NCBI RefSeq assembly: GCF_009789235.1
Contig: NZ_WSTB01000016.1
Coordinates: 1 to 64,000, forward strand
Reading direction: 5' to 3'
Length of the DNA stretch: 64,000 bases
From: Flavobacterium hydrocarbonoxydans
Lineage (GTDB): Bacteria > Bacteroidota > Bacteroidia > Flavobacteriales > Flavobacteriaceae
Shown here in pieces: positions 45,250 to 53,694 of the stretch. The position numbers and the translations under genes were made by a program. The notes under the pieces were generated by a model. The model was not told the DNA's origin and ran no database searches. It was given only the letters and a program-made list of their open reading frames with translations. Positions within the stretch are counted from its first letter, which is position 1; each line of letters begins with the position of its first letter.

Positions 45250-47157
45250 ATGAATAAATTTGAACAATTAGGATTGAATGAATCGTTACTGAAGGCGATT
45301 TTAGATCTAGGATTTGAGAATCCGTCAGAAGTACAGGAGAAAGCGATTCCCCTATTATTGGAAAAAGACACAGATATGGTTGCGTTGGCTCAGACAGGGA
45401 CAGGGAAAACGGCAGCTTTCGGTTTTCCGCTAATCCAAAAAATTGATGCTGACAACAGAAATACACAAGCATTAGTTTTATCGCCAACACGAGAACTTTG
45501 TTTACAGATTACCAACGAACTTAAAAACTACTCAAAATACGAAAAAGGTATTAATGTGGTAGCAGTTTACGGCGGGGCTAGTATTACAGAGCAAGCTAGA
45601 GACATTAAGAGAGGAGCACAAATTATTGTGGCTACTCCGGGAAGAATGCAAGACATGATCAACAGAGGTCTGGTAAACATTAAAAATATAGATTACTGTA
45701 TTTTGGATGAGGCTGACGAAATGTTGAACATGGGATTCTATGAAGACATCGTATCGATTTTATCTGATACTCCAGATCAAAAAAGTACATGGTTGTTCTC
45801 TGCAACTATGCCACAAGAGGTTGCCAGAATTGCAAAACAATTTATGAGCGAACCGGTAGAAATTACTGTAGGAGCTAAAAATTCAGGTTCTGCAACCGTT
45901 TCTCACGAATTTTACCTAGTAAATGCACGTGACCGTTACGAAGCACTTAAACGTTTGGCCGATGCTAATCCAGATATTTTTTCTGTGGTTTTCTGTCGTA
46001 CCAAAAGAGATACTCAGGCTGTTGCCGAAAAATTAATCGAAGATGGATACAGCGCTGCTGCATTGCACGGAGATTTATCTCAGGCGCAACGTGATGGTGT
46101 AATGAAATCTTTCCGTGGAAGACAAATTCAGATGCTTGTTGCTACTGACGTTGCTGCACGTGGTATTGACGTTGATAATATTACTCACGTAGTAAATTAC
46201 CAACTTCCTGACGAAATTGAAACATACAATCACCGTTCTGGACGTACTGGTAGAGCTGGAAAATTAGGAACTTCTATTGTAATTGTTACAAAAAGTGAGT
46301 TGCGTAAAATTTCTTCTATCGAAAGAATCATCAAACAAAAATTCGAAGAAAAAACAATTCCATCTGGAATCGAAATCTGCGAAATTCAATTATTGCACTT
46401 AGCAACTAAAATTAAAGATACTGAAGTTGATCACGAAATTGACAACTACTTACCAGCTATCAACAATGTTTTGGAAGATTTATCTAAAGAAGAGTTGATT
46501 AAGAAAATGGTATCTGTAGAATTTAATCGTTTCATTGCTTACTACAAAAAGAATAGAGATATCTCTACTCAGTCTGGAGAAAGACGTGAAAGAAGTGATG
46601 CTGAACCAAGAGAATTCAATAACAACGGAGCAGTTCGTTATTTTGTAAACATCGGTTCAAGAGATAATTTCGATTGGATGTCACTTAAAGATTACCTGAA
46701 AGAAACATTAGACTTAGGTCGTGATGACGTTTTCAAGGTAGATGTAAAAGAAGGTTTCTCTTTCTTTAACACTGATCCTGAGCATACTGATAAAGTAATG
46801 GAAGTATTAAACAACGTACAACTTGAAGGACGTCGTATTAATGTTGAAATTTCTAAAAATGATGGTGGCGGAAGACGTGACCACAACGGACGCTCTGGTG
46901 GCGGACGCAGTTCTGGAGGACCAAGAAGAGAAGGAAGTTTTGCTCCAAGAAGAGAAGGTTCTGGAGGAGGATTTAGAAGCGACAGAAATTCAGCTCCAAG
47001 AGAAGGTGGTTTTAGAAGCGACAGAAATTCATCAGCTCCAAAAAGAGAAGGTGGTTTTAGAAGTTCTGCCCCAAGAGAAGGTGGTTCTGACAGAGCACCA
47101 AGACGTTCTGAAAGCTTTGGTGATTCACCAAGACCAAGAAGACCAAGAAGAGACTAA
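45250..47157 (+). CDS. DEAD-box RNA helicase with RG-rich tail
   Basis: 635 residues from ATG 45250. Motif Q with F4, Walker A AQTGTGKT (47-54), DEAD at about 152-155, SAT, and HRSGRTGRAG complete the two RecA domains (to about 370). An RNA-binding domain of DbpA type follows (about 455-535; VRYFVNIGSRDNFDW). The last 90 residues are a low-complexity tail of Gly, Arg and Ser with repeats such as APREGGFRSDRNS. Such helicases act in ribosome assembly or cold adaptation. Single gene with its own promoter and terminator. Confidence 0.95.
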   Translation: MNKFEQLGLNESLLKAILDLGFENPSEVQEKAIPLLLEKDTDMVALAQTGTGKTAAFGFPLIQKIDADNRNTQALVLSPTRELCLQITNELKNYSKYEKGINVVAVYGGASITEQARDIKRGAQIIVATPGRMQDMINRGLVNIKNIDYCILDEADEMLNMGFYEDIVSILSDTPDQKSTWLFSATMPQEVARIAKQFMSEPVEITVGAKNSGSATVSHEFYLVNARDRYEALKRLADANPDIFSVVFCRTKRDTQAVAEKLIEDGYSAAALHGDLSQAQRDGVMKSFRGRQIQMLVATDVAARGIDVDNITHVVNYQLPDEIETYNHRSGRTGRAGKLGTSIVIVTKSELRKISSIERIIKQKFEEKTIPSGIEICEIQLLHLATKIKDTEVDHEIDNYLPAINNVLEDLSKEELIKKMVSVEFNRFIAYYKKNRDISTQSGERRERSDAEPREFNNNGAVRYFVNIGSRDNFDWMSLKDYLKETLDLGRDDVFKVDVKEGFSFFNTDPEHTDKVMEVLNNVQLEGRRINVEISKNDGGGRRDHNGRSGGGRSSGGPRREGSFAPRREGSGGGFRSDRNSAPREGGFRSDRNSSAPKREGGFRSSAPREGGSDRAPRRSESFGDSPRPRRPRRD

Positions 47158-47180
47158 TCATTTGATTATCTTTACATATA

Positions 47181-47223
47181 AAATCCCAAATTCCAGACAT
47201 AATTGGAGTTTGGGATTTTTTTT
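47181..47223 (+). terminator. Rho-independent terminator
   Basis: 15-bp stem with one wobble (47181-47195 with 47204-47218) and a T run. Confidence 0.85.
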
Positions 47224-47413
47224 AAAACTAAAAATATTCTTTTGAATGAATATTTTTTTAATTCAAATCAATTTAATTTAAACCCTATTGCTTCTTTTTT
47301 ACTTAAATCCCAAAAGTGAGATTCCTTTCCTTTGTTAATTTTCTGATAATTATATTCGAATACTGCAAAATATTTAATCACGATTTACTACTTTTAGAGC
47401 TTTAAATCAGGAT

Positions 47414-48187
47414 ATGAAATATTTTGCAGTTTTCTTTTTTATACTATTCTCCACTATCGGTTTTTCGCAAGAAACTGACCCGGCTATACCGCATAGAGTT
47501 TCTGGTTATGTTATAAATGATAATACCAAAGAGCCACTTTCAAGTGTAAATGTTATTAACACGAATAAAGTTCGCGGTGCAACCACTGACAACAAAGGTT
47601 ATTTTGAAATTGACGTACAACCCAACGATACGTTGCATTTTTCTATTATAGGATTTCAATCGTTACGTGTTAGAGTAACAAACGACTGGATCAAAAATAA
47701 AGTAACGCGTATTCAGTTAACTGAAAAAGCCATTGCACTAGAAGAAGTAATTATTGCGCCGTTTAACCTAACCGGATACCTTGAAGTTGATTCAAAATTA
47801 ATTCCGACCAAAGAAAACTATCGTTATAGTATTTCAGGACTTACACAAGGTTACGAGGCAGGCGAATACGCTCCAAACGCTTTTGGAAAAGTATTAGGAT
47901 CTATTTTTAATCCTGCTGACATGTTGTATAATTTCTTTGGAAAAAATGCAAAAGAACTCAAGAAACTCAAAGAAATGAGGAAAGACGACACGGTAAGAAA
48001 TCTTTTAGAAACAAAATACGATCGTGAAACTGTTGCTGTACTTCTAGGTATTACCAAAGAAGAAATTCCAGAAATCATGCAGCGTTGCAATTACTCTGAT
48101 TCGTTTATTCAGACAGCAAACGACCTTCAAATTATGGACGCAATTAGCGGCTGTTACGAACAATACAAAATTTTAAAAAGAAATTAA
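47414..48187 (+). CDS. Exported carboxypeptidase-D-regulatory-like protein
   Basis: 257 residues. Signal peptide (about 1-19, ending GFSQ), a CarboxypepD_reg-like beta domain at about 28-110 (VSGYVINDNTKEPLSSVNVIN, NKGYFEIDV), then a helical C-terminal part of about 150 residues (LKKLKEMRKDDTVRNLLETK). The first domain is the same fold as the SusC N-terminal extension, but no plug or barrel follows. It is probably a periplasmic or surface protein of unknown role. Confidence 0.8.
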   Translation: MKYFAVFFFILFSTIGFSQETDPAIPHRVSGYVINDNTKEPLSSVNVINTNKVRGATTDNKGYFEIDVQPNDTLHFSIIGFQSLRVRVTNDWIKNKVTRIQLTEKAIALEEVIIAPFNLTGYLEVDSKLIPTKENYRYSISGLTQGYEAGEYAPNAFGKVLGSIFNPADMLYNFFGKNAKELKKLKEMRKDDTVRNLLETKYDRETVAVLLGITKEEIPEIMQRCNYSDSFIQTANDLQIMDAISGCYEQYKILKRN

Positions 48188-48208
48188 GCTTCTTTAGAAT
48201 ATCATATT

Positions 48209-48240
48209 AAATCCTCAATTTTCGAATTGGGGATTTTTTT
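48209..48240 (+). terminator. Rho-independent terminator
   Basis: 12-bp stem (48209-48220 with 48225-48236), TTCG tetraloop, then a T run. Confidence 0.85.
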
Positions 48241-48370
48241 TGTTTTTAAATGATTGATTACAAATAAAAAAAAAATCGCCTCTGGAAATCTCCCCTCAAA
48301 TGTAATCTACCTGACATTTAACTGATTGCCGTTATCCTAATTTAGTATAGCAATAATTAAAATTTGATAT

Positions 48371-48808
48371 ATGAAAAAGCTATTTTTAATTCTCCCGATT
48401 TTATTTTTCATTCTGTCCTGCGAATCCGAAGGCGAACTCACTAAAGATGTGATTCCAGAAACCACAATTCCTGATGACGAAAATCCTTCAGACGATACTA
48501 ATTTTCAACTCAGAGGGAAATTTCAACCAACTTCGGGGATTTCGGTGACTGGCGATGCCTTAATTTTCTCAGAAGATAACCTTCAGAAATTAAAATTCTC
48601 CAATTTTAGTGTTTCAAATGGACCAGATTTAAAGGTTTATCTTTCTAAAACTAGCACTCCAACTGCTTTTATAAATTTAGGCAATCTAAGAGCTAATGCT
48701 ATTTACACCATTCCAAATCAGGCTAATTTATCCGAGTACAAATATGTCTTGATTTATTGTCAGCAATACAGTCATTTGTTTGCTTTTACAGAATTAACAA
48801 CAAATTAA
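48371..48808 (+). CDS. DM13-domain lipoprotein
   Basis: 145 residues. Lipobox ending at Cys17 (FFILSCESEG), an acidic linker, then a DM13 domain (about 45-145) with FQLRGKFQPTSGISVTGDA, DLKVYLSKT and the conserved cysteine in YVLIYCQQYSHLFAF. DM13 is a small beta domain proposed to bind metal or take part in redox chemistry. The next gene, an outer-membrane protein, starts 10 bp later, so the two form an operon. Confidence 0.85.
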   Translation: MKKLFLILPILFFILSCESEGELTKDVIPETTIPDDENPSDDTNFQLRGKFQPTSGISVTGDALIFSEDNLQKLKFSNFSVSNGPDLKVYLSKTSTPTAFINLGNLRANAIYTIPNQANLSEYKYVLIYCQQYSHLFAFTELTTN

Positions 48809-48818
48809 AATCTAAAAA

Positions 48819-49715
48819 ATGAAAAAAATATTTCTATTTACTGCTTTCACAATCTCCTGCATAAGTTATTCTCAAGGATGTAGTGATGCCGGAATTTGCT
48901 CTATTGGGAATGGTTTTGAAAAAAATCATGAAGATTATAAAAATCAAGTTGAAGTAGCTACTATTTTTGGAGCTGGAGAATCTGATGTAACTTATTTCTC
49001 GCCTTATGTTTCCTATACCCGCAAAATAAACGAGAAACTTTCATTGAGTAGCAAAGTTACTTTTTCTAGCGCTAACGGAAGTTTTGGTACAAGGGCTGAT
49101 TTTGGAGATGCGTATTTGGTTGGGAATTACACTTTTGAAGAAAAAAAAGCCAGACAATGGAGTGCTTTATTAGGATGGAAACTACCTTTTACAACCTCAA
49201 ACCGAAAAATAAATGGATATTCACTACCTGAAGATTATCAATCCAGTTTAGGAACTTTTGACTTATTCCTGGGAACTAATTTAAAATACCAAAAATGGGA
49301 CTTTACTGCAACAGTTCAGATTCCTGTTTTTAATATTAATAAAAATTCCTTTTTTAAAGAATATTCAGGAACCGATGATTTTCCATCAACCAATTTATTC
49401 GAACGTAAATCTGATGTTTTATTAAGAGCCACTTACACCTTGACAACTCCTAACAAAAAGTTCGTTTTTAAACCAAATGTTTTATTTATATATCATCTTG
49501 GAGAAGATAGTTTCGAGAATATTTATGGCGTTAGAGAGAACATTACAGGTTCTGATGGTTTGACTATAAATGGCAACCTGATAAGTTCTTATAGCATAAA
49601 TACTCGAAATTCGGTAGAACTTTCGCTAGCTACTCCTTTTGTTGTTCGGGATGTACGTCCTGATGGATTGACCAGAAAATACGTAGTGGGATTAAATTAC
49701 AAATATTCTTTCTAA
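48819..49715 (+). CDS. Outer-membrane beta-barrel partner of the DM13 lipoprotein
   Basis: 298 residues. Signal peptide (about 1-18), a short Cys-rich start of the mature part (GCSDAGICSIGNGF), then amphipathic strands ending in an aromatic terminal strand (GLNYKYSF) that fits BAM insertion. It resembles the transporter/MetA-pathway barrels without being a clear member. The Cys pair in GCSDAGIC is notable since its operon partner is a redox-type domain. Confidence 0.75.
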   Translation: MKKIFLFTAFTISCISYSQGCSDAGICSIGNGFEKNHEDYKNQVEVATIFGAGESDVTYFSPYVSYTRKINEKLSLSSKVTFSSANGSFGTRADFGDAYLVGNYTFEEKKARQWSALLGWKLPFTTSNRKINGYSLPEDYQSSLGTFDLFLGTNLKYQKWDFTATVQIPVFNINKNSFFKEYSGTDDFPSTNLFERKSDVLLRATYTLTTPNKKFVFKPNVLFIYHLGEDSFENIYGVRENITGSDGLTINGNLISSYSINTRNSVELSLATPFVVRDVRPDGLTRKYVVGLNYKYSF

Positions 49716-49731
49716 AAATAACTTTCATTTT

Positions 49732-49767
49732 ATATAAACCTTCAAAATTTCTTTTGAGGGTTTATAT
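49732..49767 (+). terminator. Rho-independent terminator
   Basis: 16-bp stem with one wobble (49732-49747 with 49752-49767) followed by T residues. Confidence 0.8.
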
Positions 49768-49910
49768 TTTGAATTAGAATTAGAATCTATTTCTTTTTTT
49801 ATTTTTAAAAATACTTCGTCATTACTTGGCAATACAGCAAATAATTTCCTAAATTAGATATTCTTACTTTTTGGCGAAAAATCATATTTTCGAAATAAAT
49901 ACAGCATATC

Positions 49911-51233
49911 ATGATCAATACTACACAAAAAATTTTAAGTTTTATCAATCTTCAGAACGGTGAGGAAAACAAGAAGAAGGTAATCGAAAATATTACAAGT
50001 GCTGTATCGTTTAGAGGTTCTAACATCTGGATTTTGGCTTGTGCGATTATCATTGCTTCTGTGGGACTGAATGTAAACTCGACAGCTGTAATCATTGGTG
50101 CGATGTTAATTTCGCCTTTAATGGGACCAATTGTGGGCGCTGGTTTCGGGTTAGGCATGTATAATTTTCAGCTTTTAAAAAAATCAATAAAAAATTTACT
50201 CATTGCAACTGCGGTAAGTCTGACTACTTCTACGATATATTTTTACATTAGCCCTTTTAAAGACGCACAATCAGAGTTGTTAGCCAGAACTTCGCCTAAC
50301 ATTTATGATATATTAATTGCTTTTTTTGGAGGTTTAGTAGGGGTCATAGCTGTTACCCGGGTCGAAAAAGGAAATCCTATTCCTGGTGTTGCTATTGCAA
50401 CTGCTTTGATGCCGCCGTTGTGTACAGCGGGTTACGGCTTGGCTTTAGGGAACATTAAATTCTTTCTTGGTGCCATGTATTTATATACTATCAATTGTGT
50501 GTTTATCTGTATTGCGACTTTTATCATTGTTAAATATTTAAATTACCCTATAACCAAACAGTTAGACCTGAAACATGAAAAACGAGTAAAATATGGAATT
50601 ACAATTTTAATTTTAACCCTGATTGTACCCAGTACTTTTTTCGCTTATCAATTGTTCATTCAAAAAAATTATACGGCAAAAACGCAAAATTTTATTCAAA
50701 ACGAATTTTTAAACTATGATTATCCCATTATTTACAAGAATATCGAATACAACAAATCGCCCAAAAGAATAGAATTAGCGTTTTTAGGAAAGAAATTTAG
50801 TGAAAATGAAATCGCTGATTTAAATAAAAAACTAATCTATTATGACATACAAAACACCAGATTAATTATCAAACAGGACACTTTTAATCTTGGGAAAGAT
50901 ATTATGAACAGAATAAATGACAGTAAAAATCTGGTAGATCAAAAAGATGTTTTAATTAATGAATTAAGAAACAAACTATCTCAATATCAATTTAATAAAA
51001 GCCAAATAAACAAGGAAGCTAAAATTTTATTTCCGTTTATTCACTCCCTTACTATCGGAAATTATTCTTATGATAGTAAAACAAATACGTCCAATATTAT
51101 CCCTGTTGTATTATTTCAAAGTAAAAATAATATCGACAATGACAGTGAAGAAAAACTTAAAAAATGGCTAAAAACCAGGCTTGAAAAAGATACTATTGAA
51201 GTGTACCGTCAGAATGTAATTTTAAAAAAATAA
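49911..51233 (+). CDS. DUF389 membrane protein
   Basis: 440 residues. DUF389 core (about 30-220) with IIGAMLISPLMGPIVGAGFG and TALMPPLCTAGYG, six or more membrane helices, then a long soluble C-terminal region (about 255-440) with a helical part (LVDQKDVLINELRNKLSQYQ). The family is widespread and has no assigned function. Complete, apparently monocistronic. Confidence 0.88.
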   Translation: MINTTQKILSFINLQNGEENKKKVIENITSAVSFRGSNIWILACAIIIASVGLNVNSTAVIIGAMLISPLMGPIVGAGFGLGMYNFQLLKKSIKNLLIATAVSLTTSTIYFYISPFKDAQSELLARTSPNIYDILIAFFGGLVGVIAVTRVEKGNPIPGVAIATALMPPLCTAGYGLALGNIKFFLGAMYLYTINCVFICIATFIIVKYLNYPITKQLDLKHEKRVKYGITILILTLIVPSTFFAYQLFIQKNYTAKTQNFIQNEFLNYDYPIIYKNIEYNKSPKRIELAFLGKKFSENEIADLNKKLIYYDIQNTRLIIKQDTFNLGKDIMNRINDSKNLVDQKDVLINELRNKLSQYQFNKSQINKEAKILFPFIHSLTIGNYSYDSKTNTSNIIPVVLFQSKNNIDNDSEEKLKKWLKTRLEKDTIEVYRQNVILKK

Positions 51234-51311
51234 GTTTGATTCGTATTCGATTAGCCAAAAATTGTAACTACATTTACTTGTAAATTAAGTTACTAACTAA
51301 AATTTAAAATA

Positions 51312-51422
51312 ATGTCAAAAAGTCAAGATGCCAAGAAAACCGTTAAAAAAGAACCTTTAAAAACAGCAAAGGAAAAGAAAGAAGAAAAAAGAGAGAAAAA
51401 AAATAGTCCAAAAAGAGACTAA
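51312..51422 (+). CDS. 36-residue Lys/Glu-rich protein
   Basis: MSKSQDAKKTVKKEPLKTAK then a charged tail ending NSPKRD. It lies between the DUF389 gene and pepD and ends just before a strong terminator. I recall short proteins of this type (MSKS-DAKK-KKEP-KT) in many Bacteroidetes, so it is probably a real conserved gene in spite of its size. It is likely disordered and cationic; it may bind nucleic acid. Function unknown. Confidence 0.7.
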   Translation: MSKSQDAKKTVKKEPLKTAKEKKEEKREKKNSPKRD

Positions 51423-51436
51423 TTTTATAAAAAAAT

Positions 51437-51478
51437 CAGTCGCAGTTTTCGGTTTTGTTAAACTGTAAACTGCGACTG
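51437..51478. terminator. Terminator between the 36-residue gene and pepD
   Basis: 12-bp perfect arms (51437-51448 with 51467-51478). Serves the plus gene and may also end pepD. Confidence 0.75.
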
Positions 51479-51485
51479 TAATTTA

Positions 51486-52946
51486 TTACTTAACCGGAAT
51501 ATTTGATAAAATTTCTAAAACAAATTTCCAATATTTTTGAGCAGAAGATATACTGGCTCTTTCGTCTGGAGAATGCGCTCCATGGATAGTTGGTCCAAAA
51601 GAAATCATATCCATATCTGGATAATTTGTTCCTAAAATTCCACATTCCAAACCAGCGTGACAAGCTACTACTTTTGCTTTTTCTCCGTTTTGTTTCTCGT
51701 AAATCCCTGTCAGAACGTCTAATATTTCAGAGTTTACATTTGGTGTCCAGCCTGGATAAGATCCTGAAAGTTCTACTTCGCAACCTACCAATTCAAAAGC
51801 AGAACGCAATGAATTTGCTAAATCAAATTTTGAAGTCTCAACTGATGAACGTGTTAAACATCCAACCAGAATTTCGCCCTCTTTTACGATAACGCGAGCG
51901 ATATTATTGGAAGTTTCAACCAGGTTTTCCATATCGGCGCTCATTCTGTAAACACCATTTTGTGCTGCGTAAATCGCTCTGATAATTCCTTCCTGAACTC
52001 CTAAATCCATCACTTTTGCAGGAGTATCACATTTTACAATTTCGATAGAAAGATTCGGTTCAGTCGTTTTGTATTCGGCTTTTATATCGTTGATGATTTC
52101 CTGCATATCAAAAATATAGGCTTCGTCAAACATTTCCGAAATAATCACTTTGGCAACACTTTCTCTCGGAATCGCATTACGCAAACTTCCTCCGTTTATT
52201 TCAGCTACCTGCAAACCAAAGTTTTCAAAACCATCAAACAACAAGCGATTCATAATTTTATTGGCATTACCCAAACCTTTATGAATATCCATTCCTGAAT
52301 GACCTCCTTTTAAGCCTTTTACGGTAATAATATGTCCAACAGAACCTTCTGGAGTTTCTTCTTCGTGATAGGTTCTTGTAGCTGTTACATCAATTCCACC
52401 AGCACAGCCAATATCAATTTCATCGTCTTCTTCCGTATCCAAATTCAATAAAATCTGACCTTGCAAAACACCTCCTTTTAGGTTCAAAGCTCCTGTCATC
52501 CCGGTTTCTTCATCGATTGTAAACAACGCTTCGATTGCCGGATGCGGAATAGCTGCGCTCTCTAAAATAGCCATAATGGTCGCTACTCCTAGCCCATTAT
52601 CAGCTCCTAAAGTCGTACCACGCGCACGAACCCAGTCACCGTCAACATACATATCGATTCCTTGCGTGTCAAAATCAAAAACAGTATCGGCATTTTTTTG
52701 GTGTACCATATCAAGGTGTCCCTGCATCACAATTGCCTTGCGGTTTTCCATTCCTGGAGTTGCAGGTTTACGGATAATTACATTTCGGATTTCATCTTCA
52801 AAAGTTTCTAAACCTAAGCTGTTTCCAAAGTTTTTCATGAATTCAATCACACGTTCTTCTTTCTTCGATGGACGCGGAACGGCATTCAAATCTGCAAATT
52901 TATTCCATAGCGCTTTGGGTTCTAGGTTTCTTATTTCCTGACTCAT
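51486..52946 (-). CDS. pepD: Aminoacyl-histidine dipeptidase (M20)
   Basis: 486 residues, cytoplasmic. It hydrolyses Xaa-His and other dipeptides. Two-zinc site of the M20 family: His77 in GHLDMV, bridging Asp116 in GADNGLG, and catalytic Glu146/metal Glu147 in DEETGMTG. The lid domain and C-terminal HAGLECG and GAHSPDE are intact. Confidence 0.96.
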   Translation of the reverse strand: MSQEIRNLEPKALWNKFADLNAVPRPSKKEERVIEFMKNFGNSLGLETFEDEIRNVIIRKPATPGMENRKAIVMQGHLDMVHQKNADTVFDFDTQGIDMYVDGDWVRARGTTLGADNGLGVATIMAILESAAIPHPAIEALFTIDEETGMTGALNLKGGVLQGQILLNLDTEEDDEIDIGCAGGIDVTATRTYHEEETPEGSVGHIITVKGLKGGHSGMDIHKGLGNANKIMNRLLFDGFENFGLQVAEINGGSLRNAIPRESVAKVIISEMFDEAYIFDMQEIINDIKAEYKTTEPNLSIEIVKCDTPAKVMDLGVQEGIIRAIYAAQNGVYRMSADMENLVETSNNIARVIVKEGEILVGCLTRSSVETSKFDLANSLRSAFELVGCEVELSGSYPGWTPNVNSEILDVLTGIYEKQNGEKAKVVACHAGLECGILGTNYPDMDMISFGPTIHGAHSPDERASISSAQKYWKFVLEILSNIPVK

Positions 52947-52957
52947 TTTATATATAT

Positions 52958-53251
52958 TTATTTAGGATATTTTGATGGATTCAATGAAGTATTAAAAACG
53001 GATAAAATATAAATTGTTTTTAATTTTTCATCAATAAAATAAAAGATAATAAAGGGGAATTTCTTAGTAGGGAAACCATGATAATCTTTATATCTAATTT
53101 GAAAAAATGGATTATGCGTTAATACTTCTATATGTTCCTCAATCACTTGATTAAAATATTTGCCCAATCCTGTTTGTTTAGAATCATAATAATCAATTGC
53201 ATCCTGTATATCAAGAATTGTCCTTGGCTCAACTACAACTTCAAAAATCAT
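52958..53251 (-). CDS. RelE/ParE-superfamily toxin
   Basis: 97 residues with the ParE/RelE fold: EVVVEPRTILDIQDAIDYYD, then GLGKYFNQVIEEHIEVLTHN, and the strands KKFPFIIFYFIDEKLKTIYI. Its ATG overlaps the stop codon of the antitoxin (ATGA), so the pair is translationally coupled. Type II toxins of this family block gyrase or cleave mRNA; which one cannot be told here. Confidence 0.85.
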   Translation of the reverse strand: MIFEVVVEPRTILDIQDAIDYYDSKQTGLGKYFNQVIEEHIEVLTHNPFFQIRYKDYHGFPTKKFPFIIFYFIDEKLKTIYILSVFNTSLNPSKYPK

Positions 53252-53460
53252 TTCTCAGACTTAAAACGTAATTGTTTTTTTGCTTCATTCCAAGGAAGAA
53301 AATCTTCTGATTTTGAAGTTGCTCTTCTATCATCTAACAAACTTTTCATTTCTTCGGTTACAGAAAATTCATTAATTACAGTTTCATAATTAAACTTTTC
53401 AATTAACTGCATAAAAAATGACAATTCATCATCTGGAATATTTAAAGTGATTTGCGTCAT
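53248..53460 (-). CDS. Antitoxin of the RelE/ParE pair
   Basis: 70 residues from ATG 53460 (MTQITLNIPDDELSFFMQLI). The longer TTG start is rejected because it lies in the -7 element. The first strand TQITLNIPDDE looks like a ribbon-type DNA-binding dimerisation unit; the acidic/basic tail (EDFLPWNEAKKQLRFKSEK) should wrap the toxin. It should repress its own promoter. Confidence 0.82.
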   Translation of the reverse strand: MTQITLNIPDDELSFFMQLIEKFNYETVINEFSVTEEMKSLLDDRRATSKSEDFLPWNEAKKQLRFKSEK

Positions 53461-53478
53461 AACTTTTAAATTGAAATA

Positions 53479-53486
53479 CAAAGTTA
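53479..53486 (-). promoter_or_regulatory. -7 promoter element of the toxin-antitoxin operon
   Basis: TAACTTTG on the minus strand matches TAnnTTTG, 18 bp before the antitoxin ATG. Confidence 0.6.
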
Positions 53487-53518
53487 CAAAGTTTAAAGCG
53501 ATGTCTTTGTTTTTTTTT

Positions 53519-53638
53519 CGCCACGAATTTCATGAATTAGCACCAATGTAATTGGAATTAAAAATAAAATTCAAGAATACTTATCTGTTTTTACAATTTC
53601 AAAAGAAATAATTAGTGAAAATTTGTGGAATTCGTGGC
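53519..53638. repeat. Dispersed inverted repeat (CCACGAATT type)
   Basis: Arms CGCCACGAATTTCATGAATT (53519-53538) and its imperfect complement at 53620-53638. It separates the toxin-antitoxin operon from the DUF3810 gene and is the reason to reject the longest start of that gene. Confidence 0.7.
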
Positions 53639-53694
53639 AAACTTTTTTAATCCATCAATATTGTATTTATATTTACCTATCCAAACTTTACACT

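Noticed and set aside
46823..47245. 140-codon ORF overlapping the helicase tail
   Set aside because: Out-of-frame reading of the repetitive tail; its low-complexity product is an artefact.
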